A stretch of 64,000 nucleotides of DNA from Taiwanofungus camphoratus (lineage: Eukaryota; Basidiomycota; Agaricomycetes; Polyporales; Taiwanofungaceae), in assembly GCA_003999685.1 (NCBI GenBank), contig CP021226.1, forward strand, positions 2,330,951 to 2,394,950, written 5' to 3'. A program made the translations under genes and the position numbers. Below the pieces are notes generated by a model. That model did not search any database, was not told the DNA's origin, and saw nothing but the letters and a program-made list of their open reading frames with translations. Of this stretch, positions 49,828 to 59,494 are shown one piece after another. Position 1 is the stretch's first letter. Every line of letters starts with the position of its first letter.

Positions 49828-51417
49828 ATGGCCGAGTACGACCTCACAAAAACCATCATTCCTTACTGTGATCGGCATTTGGTGTTCCCACTTCTTGCGC
49901 ACCTAGCTGAGAATGAGCTGTTTCCTGTGGATCAAGTCCAGGCCGCCCAATATGAACTTGCCAAGGAGACCAATATGGTTGACTATGCCGTGAGTCTATT
50001 CCAGCAGTTGCACCCAGGCGAGGAAGTACCAGAAGGTGAGGGCAAAGTCCTGTGGCAATACGATACTTGTTAATTTGGTACAGAATCTGCCGGCAAACGT
50101 GAAAACGCGGTTTCGACAAACGAGCGACTACAGCAAGATGCCCAGGCAGTCCTCAATGTTATCGAGATCCCTGAGGTGGCACAATCACTACGACAGGATA
50201 AGAATCAAAATCTGCAGTATCTCAAAGAACATTATAATGTACGTACGACTCGCGCACCCCCTGTCTTTACTAGATTTCCTTCAGGTCACGCTCGAGCAAA
50301 TCAATGCTCTCTACACTTTTGGTCAATTCCAATATACATACGGCAATTATAGCGGTGCTGCAGACTACCTATACCACTTCCGCGTGCTTTCTACAGACCC
50401 TGATCTCACCATCTCCGCGCATTGGGGCAAGCTCGCCTCCGACATTCTCACTGGCAAGTGGGACGTTGCCCTTGAGGAACTCAACACTCTTCGTGAAACT
50501 GTCGATTCTCGTGCACCTTCCGTGCCAGCCTTTGCTACGGCACCTTCGTCCTCCACAACTGATCCGGCGCTAGCCCAGTTGCATTCGCGCACGTGGCTCT
50601 TGCATTGGTCCCTCTTCGTTTACTTCAACCATCCTCAGGGTCGTACCCTCCTTCTCGAGACATTCCTCTCCCCCACGTACCTTAACACTATCCAGACGTC
50701 TTGTCCTTGGGTCTTACGGTACCTTGCTACTGCTGCTGTCCTCTCGCGGAAGTCCCCGTCGGGTGCACTATCTTCGCGCGTGCGCCACTCTATTCGCGAA
50801 ATCGTTAAAGTTATTCAGATGGAGGAGTATCAGTATCAGGACCCAGTAACTGCATTCCTGACGGAGCTCTATGTTGAATTCGATTTCGAGGCAGCACAGC
50901 GGGAGCTCAGCAAGGCGGAGCAGGTAGTTGCAAATGATTTCTTCCTTGGCGAATTCAGGGACGAATTTATGGACAATGCGCGGTACTTAATTAGCGAAGC
51001 ATATTGTCGGATACACCAAAGGATTGACATTGGGTTCGTCGTAGCTTGTCCTATCTATGGGTCACTGAATCTGACATCATCTCAGGGATCTTTCAGAGAG
51101 ATTGAATCTGTCCCGGGATGAGGGCGAGAAGTGGATAGTCAATCTCATTCGCGAGACTCGTATGGGGGCGGATGCTAAGATCGACCTTGAAAAGGTATAA
51201 AATTTCCTCGCCGTAGTTGTCTTTTGCTCACCCTCATCCGTAGAATGTAATTGAGATCAATCGCCCTCCTCTTCCAATCTATCAAACTGTTATTGAAAAG
51301 ACACGTGGATTGGCGTTCCGAACACAAGCACTTGGCGCAGCCATGTCGCGGACGCAACAGGCGCCGCTTGGCATGCAGGAGGATGGTCATCCATTGGTTG
51401 TTGAGGGTGCACATTGA
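49828..51417 (+). CDS. int6: Translation initiation factor eIF3 subunit e (INT6)
   Basis: Five exons (49828-50035, 50084-50238, 50285-51033, 51086-51194, 51244-51417) give 464 residues, a normal length for eIF3e. The N-terminus [20 protein letters not shown] and [20 protein letters not shown] is diagnostic, as are [36 protein letters not shown] and [20 protein letters not shown]. The later part forms the PCI domain (about 230-410), ending in [20 protein letters not shown] and [20 protein letters not shown]. The subunit scaffolds eIF3 on the 40S ribosome. It is the last protein-coding housekeeping gene before the subtelomere, about 12.4 kb from the terminal array. Introns are 46-52 nt. Confidence 0.95.
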
Positions 51418-52343
51418 AGCAAGTAGAGGATTGTGACTCCGTGTTGTTGTATTCTTTCTGGTCGTTGCGAATGCTAAAACATCTGACGCATTCTCATTGA
51501 TGTTCAATAGCTTGTTATTTCTCTGATTGACTTCACGAGGATGCGCTCCATCAGAAATGTGCAGTATAACTGGTTTCAGCCGTGTTTGGCGATTATTGCC
51601 CACTGAACATGCTAGTCTATGATACTATCGTGTGACACCACTTTGAGAAGGACCCAGTGTTTGAGAATGACTTACCGCAAACTCTCCTTGAGAAATTTCC
51701 AAGATCAGATTTCACTTAAAATAGCCTAGAAAATCATGCAATACAACTGTGTTCTCCGATTTTAGAGAGAAGGGGTGCATAGAGAACAAGTTCAATAAGA
51801 GTGTCAGAAAATATATTATTTGGCTGATCATTGCCCTTTTATCCTCTTGCTTCATCCCAAACCGTGGCTGCTTAGTTCCTGCATTCATGTCTAACTCAAA
51901 CACACCATGATATGCAATCTTCTGATTTTTCCAAAGCTTATCATGTGGGTGATGAATATACAGGAGCAGATGTGTTGCTGAGTGTTACAATTCATGAGTG
52001 AGAGTGACACTTCTCCAATCTGAATTTGAACTCTGCTGGTAGTGCACTGGCAGAGTTTTCATTGATGCAATGCAATGCTCTTGTAGGTTGCGGTGATACA
52101 CACTATAACACTCCAACCTCAACTGGGTATGATCTAGAGAAGCTGGCAGGCTATAGAACTAATTAGTGTGCTAGGAGAGAGTCAGCAGCAAAGGGTTTCT
52201 GATCTCAAATGGGTCAAGAGACATCTACGAAGATCTTTGATGACCTACAATGTGTGTCACGACTGCTCAATGTAGCTTTGATGCGCTACTATGCTGTATT
52301 GTACTAAGAGGAGGCTAAACGTGAGGACTTAGCTGATACACAG
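51418..52343. other. Transition from unique DNA to subtelomere
   Basis: AT-rich, no supported gene. It holds the eIF3e 3' flank and then sequence of unknown nature. Confidence 0.5.
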
Positions 52344-52520
52344 CCCTTCAATTACTGTAGAAGGCAGATTTGGGCTAGAGATGAGATGCTAGTGCAACCC
52401 TTCAATGAGACTCAAAGGCAGACGTAAGACTGAACGCAACCCTTCGACAGATATTAAAGATGGATGAGACGCAACCCTTCAAGATACTGTGAAAGGTGGA
52501 TAGTAGATGCAACTCTTCAA
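52344..52520. repeat. Degenerate tandem repeat, ~35-54 bp period
   Basis: The word GCAACCCTTCAA, or a close variant, recurs at 52344, 52398, 52440, 52475 and 52513, each followed by an AAAGG-type segment. Spacing falls from 54 to 35 bp. It looks like an old, eroded minisatellite at the inner edge of the subtelomere. Confidence 0.55.
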
Positions 52521-52700
52521 ACGTAATTGAAGACGAAAAGACACAGTAGAATGCAGTAGGAGACTGAATCAAAGGTGCTTTTCTTGAGCTCTGCAGGATG
52601 GGAAAAACTTCTCTGTTGATCTGAGATGTCGTACATTATACTGGTTTTTCTAAACATGTTAGAGTAGGACTAGGGTTTTCCCAGAAAAAATTGAAAAAAT

Positions 52701-52718
52701 GGTTAGGGTTAGGTTAGG
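52701..52718 (+). repeat. Interstitial telomeric tract 1
   Basis: An 18 bp tract with one TTAGGG hexamer followed by two TTAGG pentamers. It marks the left border of the subtelomeric repeats. The same tract recurs at 62025-62042, and nearly so at 61377-61392. Confidence 0.9.
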
Positions 52719-53580
52719 AGGTCTATGTAACAACACTACTGGGGCTGCGAGTGCAGGGCAGGAGGAGGGAGGCTTAGTGGAAGCTAGTACTAATTAGCCC
52801 GATATCGCTATCGGACGGCTAATTTCGACTAAGTCTCATCAGAGCACTAGCGTCGCTTATAACCAAGTTCAACCAAAGTCACGCTTATGGTTGAGTCAGG
52901 ACCCGGGGGCCGGTGACTAAGTCAGTTTGACCGAACCAGGGCAAAGGGTTGCAGGTGGGAGCGAATCACGTCTCTCCCTCCTATCCTAATCAGTCAGCGT
53001 CAAGCAAAAGACATTGTCTAGGTTCGCCTAGACACCATTACTGATCAGATGTCAGAGTCATCTGATTAAGATTAGAATCCAGACCTCAAGCCTAGGCTCA
53101 AGATCCGAGATAAGAGATAGGAAGTCCGGGTTGAAGGTTAGTCCGGGCCGGACATAGATAGGAACAACGTAGCCGGTGCCGCACCGATCATGTGACCGGG
53201 CCACTTTTCCGGGCGTCTACTAAGGGCAGCGTGGACCACTGAGGAAGCATCATGTCATGGCACAAACCTGGGAATCTCCGTGAACACCCTGTCCGAGCCA
53301 TGCGGGGCGGGGGAAGGATATTCAATAGGACCGCGTCCAGCAAGTTGCCGCACCGTGCTCTAGCATGTTACAACCCACAGATCACCAGATCATGGACTAA
53401 CACAGCAGAGGGGCGCTGGGGACCATAGTAGTTATCGCGCGCTCCACTAGCATGCGGGAACGGCGCGCACCGGGCCGCAATGAAGGGTCGGTCCGTACTA
53501 AGTGCCGAACATATCACGTGACACGTAAGGCGCCTATCTATTTTAAGGCAACCCTAAGCGCAGGACTGGGTAAGTCCGGC
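52719..53580 (+). repeat. Subtelomeric unit A (~0.86 kb, full length)
   Basis: First of five copies of a non-coding unit. Its first 60 bases differ from the others, but from 52770 on it is nearly identical to units B, C and E. It has no long open frame. It holds several hairpins: AATTAGCC/GGCTAATT (52792-52824), TGTCTAGG-TTCG-CCTAGACA (53015-53034) and GGACT/AGTCC (53563-53577) close to its right end, next to AACCCTAA (53550-53557). It ends GGC just before tract 2. Confidence 0.9.
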
Positions 53581-53612
53581 GGTTAGGTTAGGTTAGGTTA
53601 GGTTAGGTTAGG
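53581..53612 (+). repeat. Interstitial telomeric tract 2
   Basis: GG followed by six perfect TTAGG pentamers between units A and B. Confidence 0.95.
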
Positions 53613-54395
53613 AGGAGGAGACAACAGCGCCGCAGGTGCTGTTGGTGCGCTAAGAAAGGAAGAGGCTTAGGAGAAGCTAGTACTAATTAGCCCGATATCG
53701 CTATCGGACGGCTAATTTCGACTAAGTCTCATCAGAGCACTAGTGTCGCTTATAACCAAGTTCAACCAAAGTCACGCTTATGGTTGAGTCATGACCCGGG
53801 GGCCGGTGACTAAATCAGTTTGACCGTACCAGGGCAAAGGGTTGCAGGTGGGAGCGAATCACGTCTCTCCCTCCTATCCTAATCAGTCAGCGCCAAGCAA
53901 AAGACATTGTCTAGGTTCGCCTAGACACCATTACTGATCAGATGTCAGAGTCATCTGATTAAGATTAGAATCCAGACCCGGAGCCTAGGCCCCAGGTGAC
54001 TAGATAAGAGATAGGAAGTCCGGGCCGGAGGTTAGTCCGGGCCGGACATAGATAGGAACAACATAGCCGGTGCCGCGCCGATCATGTGACCGGGCCGCAT
54101 TCCGGGCGTCTACTAAGGGCAGCGTGGACCACTGAGGAAGCATCATGTCATGGCACAAACCTGGGAATCCCCGGGAGCACCCTGTCCGAGCCATGCGGGG
54201 CGGGGGAAGGATACTCATCAGGACCGCGTCCAGCAAGTTGCCGCACCGTGCTCTAGCATGTTACAACCCACAGATCACCAGATCATGGACTAACACAGCA
54301 GAGGGGCGCTGGGGACCATAGTAGTTATCGCGCGCTCCGCTAGCATGCGGGAACGGCGCGCACCGGGCCGCAGTGAAGGGCCGGTCCGTACTAAG
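53613..54395 (+). repeat. Subtelomeric unit B, interrupted by retrotransposon
   Basis: Starts AGGAGGAGACAACAGCGCCG like units C and E and follows them closely until CTAAG at 54391-54395, where the Ty3/gypsy LTR begins. The last ~80 bp of the unit are missing on this side and do not reappear beyond the element. Confidence 0.9.
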
Positions 54396-54949
54396 TGATA
54401 CAAGCTGGTATCAACGACCGGAAAGCCTCGAACGTGAGGACCTGGCTACGAGAGATAGTAGTGAGGCTTTATGGACACTGCGTATGTCCTCCTGGGCGAA
54501 GTCGATAGAGTCGAGCGAGTACTCAGGTACGAAGCGAGAGGTCGCAAGATACGAGTATAAGATTGCTAGTGGTAACTAGCTACTTGGTAACCAGATCGAA
54601 CTTAAGGTCCGACCTACAGAATACAGGGCCTTATATACGTATTCTACCCTGCGCACGGACCATGGCACGTGGTCTAGGAATCAGCATGAGTAAGCGTAAG
54701 TAAGGCGATATGAGTCATCGGGCCGTATTAGCAATCAGTAAGCGTAAGACGGAATGTGTAAGCGGGGCCCGATATGAGTCAGAGTCCATGAGTAACCGGG
54801 GCCCGTCCGGGGCCCGTACCGTAAGCAGCCATGAGTCAAGATGCTGCGCAAAGAAGCGGGGCCTACCCGAGGCCCGTCCTAGAAGCAGAAGGTCACAGGA
54901 CCGATCCGTGTCCCGACCGATAAGATATACGATGAAAGAAATTGTATCA
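54396..54949 (-). repeat. 3' LTR of the Ty3/gypsy element
   Basis: A 554 bp segment bounded by TGATACAA at one end and TTGTATCA at the other, an 8 bp inverted terminal repeat with the usual TG...CA ends. A C6 tract at 54953-54958, the polypurine tract on the other strand, lies immediately inside, which fixes the internal border. Confidence 0.85.
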
Positions 54950-55225
54950 TTACCCCCCTACTTATGATTGAACGCCTGGTCAATCAACTAAACTCCAATG
55001 GGGACGCGTCGAGTTTCTCCGAGTCGAACTTTTTGGCGACCGTCGACGAACTTGACGAACTTCCAAGGACGAACTTGAAAAACTTTCCTGGAAGTGACGA
55101 GCGGGTGTTTCACCGCGACCTATAAGGGATGGCCCTTGGACCCATAGGGGATGACCCCTCCAACCGCGAGCATCCTTCCAGCTCAGACTTTACAGTTTTA
55201 CGACATGTCGGTCGTACGATGCAGT

Positions 55226-55480
55226 TTAACGACGTACACGGTCGTACCCTCGCAGTTTAACGACATGCAGGAACCACTCTGGATGATATGGCGGTACCGG
55301 GTCGTATGCGAATGCGTAATTGACGGCGGTGCATTCGCGCGTTAGGTGCCCAGGCGATGGGCGACTACAGCGGAGACATTTGTAGTCGGGGCACGTCCTG
55401 TGCGAGTGACGAGTGCTACCGCAGAGGTAGCATGGACCGTAGCGAGTGAACGAGGATGAAGGACCGTTTGACTGAGACAT
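55226..55480 (-). CDS. Small two-zinc-knuckle protein between pol and 3' LTR
   Basis: An 84-residue frame from a true ATG lies inside the retrotransposon, downstream of pol and upstream of the 3' LTR. It has two Cys/His knuckles: CYLCGSTRHSHRTC (CX2CX4HX4C) and CLRCSRPSPGHLTREC (CX2CX6HX4C), then a short tail rich in Tyr and Pro. Gag already has its own knuckle, so this is an extra, separate reading frame. It could be an accessory nucleic-acid-binding protein of the element, made from a spliced or internal transcript, or a remnant. I recall similar small CCHC proteins annotated in Agaricomycetes but know of no function. Confidence 0.6.
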   Translation of the reverse strand: MSQSNGPSSSFTRYGPCYLCGSTRHSHRTCPDYKCLRCSRPSPGHLTRECTAVNYAFAYDPVPPYHPEWFLHVVKLRGYDRVRR

Positions 55481-55519
55481 GCGAGCGATGAGTGGGGTGA
55501 AAAATGCGACTTCTTTTTC

Positions 55520-58500
55520 TCATCGTAGGTTTTTGCGCTGCTTATATGCATTTAGCAGCTCGTCCGCAGTACCGGTTAAGTTCTCTTCCGGTTCCCATGA
55601 GTCATCGGCGGATGAGTAACCCTTCCACCTGACTCGGTATTCTCGGCGATTCCTTCGGCGATTCTCACGATGTCCGACCAGAGCTTCGACTTCGTAGTTA
55701 TCTTCGCCGCTGATAAGCTCCGGTGGTGGTTCTGTGTAGTTGGGACCATGCGTGTCCGTCTCGGTGTATGGCGAAAGCAGTGCGGCGTGGAAAACGGGGT
55801 GCACTCGCCATGTCGTCGGGAGTTTCAGCTTGTAAGACACCGGTCCTAGAACATCCGTGATTTCGAAGGGTCCCTCGCGCTTGGGAGCCAATTTCCTTGT
55901 CGGGTATGGCAGCTTTAGATTCCATGAGTCTAGCCATACCTTTTGTCCTTTGCGGAAACCCGTTCCTTTGGGTTTCACGCGTCTTGCTAACACCGCCTGT
56001 GCTAGCTCCATTGCTGAGTGTGCGTCTTCCCGAATCTTCTGCAAGTTCCGCAGTCGATAAGCCGCGCCCGGTGTGTCCGATCCGGGGTGTACGACGGGAA
56101 TCCCTCGAGGTTCATAGCCCATCATGACCTTGAAGGGTGACGCCTTAATTGTTGAATGCTCACGCGAGTTGTGAGCGAATTGTGCTGAACCCAGCAGCGA
56201 CGACCAATTGTCCGGGTTGTTGCTCGTGAAGCATCGCAGGTAGATCTCCAGTTCCTGGTTGACTCGTTCCGTCTCTCCGTCCGTTTGAGGGTGGAACGCT
56301 GTGCTCATAGCCGACTTGACTCCGGTCATCCGGCAGAGCTCCTGGAATACCTTTGATGCGAACTGTGGTCCCCGATCGCTAATGATCTTGTCCGGAAGAC
56401 CAAACCACTTGTACACCTCACGATATAGTGCCTCGGCTGTTCCTGATGCGTCAATCGTTTTGTTGCATGGAATGAAAACTACCCCCTTCGTAAGGTCGTG
56501 GTCCACAACGACCAGAATTGAATCGTAGCCCTCCGAAGTCGGTAAATCCGTAATGAAATCGCAGCAAAATGTACTGAACGGGGTGGCGTGCTGCGCGGAT
56601 TTGATCGGGAGTAGGGCTGGTCGGGTGGGGTGCGTATTAACCTTCATTTGCTGGCAGGTGCCGCAACCTTTGACGTATCGCGTGACGAAGTCAGCCATTC
56701 CAGGCCACCAGTAATCTCGTCGAATAGACGAGAGGGTCTTTTGAATTCCAGGGTGGCCGGCGGAGAGGAGGTCGTGATAATTCGAGACCGTGTGTCGTCG
56801 TAGATCCTCATCTAGGGGAATATACACCCGACTATCGTAGAGGAGGTCTCCGTCTCGAATTGTCCAGTGGTCATTTGAGCCGTTTCGTGCATTGCGCATC
56901 CCTTCCGTATACACCGAGTCATTTACACATGCTTCCGCGATGGAAGCCCTTAGACTCGTGTCGATTGCTGCTGCCCATACCTTGTCTGGTAGAACGGTTA
57001 CATCTTGGTTGTCTGATGAACCGTCGTCGTGGTCAGGGCGTCGGGAGAGCGCGTCGCTTTGCACCATTTGCGTGCCCGGGACATGAATTAACCTGTAATC
57101 GAATTCGGACAAGCGGAGAGCCCATCGCGCCTGCCTTCGATTTAGATTCCGTGCCGTTTTCCAGTACGTCAGGTTCTTGTGGTCGCTATAGATCGTGACT
57201 GGATACGGGCTTCCGATGAGAAGGTGACTCCATTCGTTGAGGCCTCTCATGACGCCCATGAGTTCCCGGTCGTAGACGTCGTAGTTTCGTTCCGCTGGTG
57301 TCATACTCTGGGAAATATAACCGCACGGATGCCAATCGCCGTTGTCGTCCTTTTGCCTGAGGACGGCACCCGTGGCGAACTTTGATGCGTCCGTTTCCAA
57401 CGCGAACGGCTTCTCCGGGTCAGGCATCTGTAGAACCGGTTGTTCCAGGAAAGCTTTCTTCAGTGCCTCGAAAGCTTCCTGTTGTTCATCGTCCCAATGC
57501 CATTTGACGTCCTTTCGCGTAAGCGAGACCAAAGGCTGGGCCAGATGCGAGAAGTTGTGTATGAACCGACGGTAGAAGTTCCCGAATCCAACGAACGACC
57601 TAACCTCCCTGAGGTTCTTAGGTATCGGCCAGTCCCTGATGCCGGCTACCTTGACTGGGTCCATGGCGAGTTGTCCGGGTCTAATGATCATGCCTAGGAA
57701 TTCGACTTCTTGCACGTCGAATTTGCACTTTTCCGGTTTGAGATACAGGTCAGTATCTCGAAGTCGCTCGATAACTCGTCGTGTTCGCTTCTTATGCTCC
57801 TCGGGGTCCGTTGAGTAGATAAGGATGTCGTCCATATAGATTGCCAACCATCCTTCCTTGAGCATGTCCGCGAAGACCGTGTTCATCATCCGTTGGAACG
57901 TCGCCGGTGAGTTGCACATCCCGAAGAACATTACCAGGGGTTCGTAGAACGAGGGAGGTCCTTCCCCTGCTGCTGGAACACCGAAAGCCGCCTTCCATTC
58001 GTCACCTTCCTTGATGCGAAGGTTGTTGTATCCTTGACGAAGGTCCATCTTTGTGAAGATCGTGGCGTTGTTGAGGCGTTCCAGAAGCTCCGTTACGAGG
58101 GGGAGAGGGTATCTGTCTTTGATCGTTCCCTCATTGAGTTCCCTATAGTCCTGGCAAGGTCGATATCCGCCGTCCTTCTTATCCACGAAGAAGAACGGAC
58201 TGGCGAGTGGCGATTTGGACGGTCGGATGTATCCTTTCTCTATATTCTCTTCGAGGAACGTGTCTAGTTCCGTTCGTTGATCTCGGTTGAGAGAATACGT
58301 CGACTGCTTGAAGTCCTTAAAATCCGGCTTGAGATTTATCTCGTGGTCGAACTCCGAATGTCGAGGAAGTCTCGCGGCTCTGGTTTTGTCGAACACTGGG
58401 AGGAGATCGTGGAGGTACTCAGGGACGAGTTCCGTGACCGGTTTCTCCTCTTTCTTGGCGTGTTCCTTAATAGCGAGTTCCGTAGACGTGGTGAGTCGGC

Positions 58501-59494
58501 CGATGTCGTGCTTGACCTGCCAGATAAGACCGTTTTCGAGACGACGATAGGGTCCGTCGAGAGGGTATTTTTCCTCCGTAAGAGGTGCGTCTCGATACGC
58601 TGGATACGAGTCTCGTCCATATGTCGTGATCCGATCGTCTCCCTCGATGAACGCTATGACCAGTTCATCGTCGTTGATCGTTTCCATTGCCTGATCCAAA
58701 GTAATACCGTTGACCGATTCTTCTACCAGGGGTGCGACGGGGATGTCGCGGCGTGCCGTCTGCCTAGACATGTCTGTCGTTGGCAAGACCGGAGACATGG
58801 TGTCGATCACCTCGAAGTCTCCTTCATCTTCTACCTCCTCAATGGTGGGCTGCCATTGTTCCTTGAGGCGTTTTTCTCGTTCGGCAAGGAATGCCGCTAC
58901 TTGTGGACAAGGGGGCGCTGACCAGTCTACCTCATAGTCTAGCACGGGATCCAGGGCTTCTTCCTGTTCTCGTTCAGCTAGTTTCTTCAGCTCCAGTCGC
59001 GCTACTCGTTGCGCGATGATCCCCTTCTTCCACTCTCGAGATTCTTGTAGAGTTATGCGGTGCTTCAGTTCCACACGACCCCCCTTCCAGTCGATACTGG
59101 GGTTCTCGAGTTTGAGCCATGTATGTCCGAAGATGACGTCTTCGTTCCCTATACTGGCTACGTATGCTTTGACAAACCGGGGCTCATTCCCGATTTTGTA
59201 CGATAGCAAGGCTCGTTTGTTAATGAGCGCTTGCTTGTTGGCAGTGCCGTCCACGTTGAACACCGGTATTGGGCGTGGTAGCGCCTCAGTCCGTAACTTG
59301 TGTTCTTTAACAAATCGTGGATGCACGAATATTCCCGATGCGCCACTATCGATGAAGGCGCGGGCTTCGACGGCTTTTCGTCCCACAGTAATCGGAATGT
59401 GCAAAGCTCTGTCATTCCGGACTACAAGTACAACACGGGACAGTGAAATGGATACGGGCAGTGGTTGCGTCGGCTCACCCTGCCCCTTTAAAAA
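55520..59494 (-). CDS. Ty3/gypsy pol polyprotein with chromodomain
   Basis: The frame has at least 1294 codons and stays open upstream into the gag overlap, with no ATG of its own near the start. Visible in order (residues counted from 59404): protease DSGAS (about 18), reverse transcriptase with YMDDILIYS (about 521), RNase H beginning ALETDASKFATGAVL (about 668), integrase zinc finger HPGIQ...CGTCQQ (about 881-920), the integrase core with CCDFITDLP, IISDRGPQF and TDGETERVNQELE supplying D, D and E, and a C-terminal chromodomain (YRVRWKGYSSADDSWEPEEN). All key residues look intact and no stop interrupts the frame, so this part has not decayed. It is expressed from gag by a -1 shift, as inferred from frame overlap. 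Confidence 0.92.
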   Translation of the reverse strand, partial: FLKGQGEPTQPLPVSISLSRVVLVVRNDRALHIPITVGRKAVEARAFIDSGASGIFVHPRFVKEHKLRTEALPRPIPVFNVDGTANKQALINKRALLSYKIGNEPRFVKAYVASIGNEDVIFGHTWLKLENPSIDWKGGRVELKHRITLQESREWKKGIIAQRVARLELKKLAEREQEEALDPVLDYEVDWSAPPCPQVAAFLAEREKRLKEQWQPTIEEVEDEGDFEVIDTMSPVLPTTDMSRQTARRDIPVAPLVEESVNGITLDQAMETINDDELVIAFIEGDDRITTYGRDSYPAYRDAPLTEEKYPLDGPYRRLENGLIWQVKHDIGRLTTSTELAIKEHAKKEEKPVTELVPEYLHDLLPVFDKTRAARLPRHSEFDHEINLKPDFKDFKQSTYSLNRDQRTELDTFLEENIEKGYIRPSKSPLASPFFFVDKKDGGYRPCQDYRELNEGTIKDRYPLPLVTELLERLNNATIFTKMDLRQGYNNLRIKEGDEWKAAFGVPAAGEGPPSFYEPLVMFFGMCNSPATFQRMMNTVFADMLKEGWLAIYMDDILIYSTDPEEHKKRTRRVIERLRDTDLYLKPEKCKFDVQEVEFLGMIIRPGQLAMDPVKVAGIRDWPIPKNLREVRSFVGFGNFYRRFIHNFSHLAQPLVSLTRKDVKWHWDDEQQEAFEALKKAFLEQPVLQMPDPEKPFALETDASKFATGAVLRQKDDNGDWHPCGYISQSMTPAERNYDVYDRELMGVMRGLNEWSHLLIGSPYPVTIYSDHKNLTYWKTARNLNRRQARWALRLSEFDYRLIHVPGTQMVQSDALSRRPDHDDGSSDNQDVTVLPDKVWAAAIDTSLRASIAEACVNDSVYTEGMRNARNGSNDHWTIRDGDLLYDSRVYIPLDEDLRRHTVSNYHDLLSAGHPGIQKTLSSIRRDYWWPGMADFVTRYVKGCGTCQQMKVNTHPTRPALLPIKSAQHATPFSTFCCDFITDLPTSEGYDSILVVVDHDLTKGVVFIPCNKTIDASGTAEALYREVYKWFGLPDKIISDRGPQFASKVFQELCRMTGVKSAMSTAFHPQTDGETERVNQELEIYLRCFTSNNPDNWSSLLGSAQFAHNSREHSTIKASPFKVMMGYEPRGIPVVHPGSDTPGAAYRLRNLQKIREDAHSAMELAQAVLARRVKPKGTGFRKGQKVWLDSWNLKLPYPTRKLAPKREGPFEITDVLGPVSYKLKLPTTWRVHPVFHAALLSPYTETDTHGPNYTEPPPELISGEDNYEVEALVGHRENRRRNRREYRVRWKGYSSADDSWEPEENLTGTADELLNAYKQRKNLR

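Noticed and set aside
54000-54236. Short ORFs inside the subtelomeric units (for example 54000-54236 and 62692-62874, minus strand)
   Set aside because: They are not conserved in frame between unit copies and have no domain.
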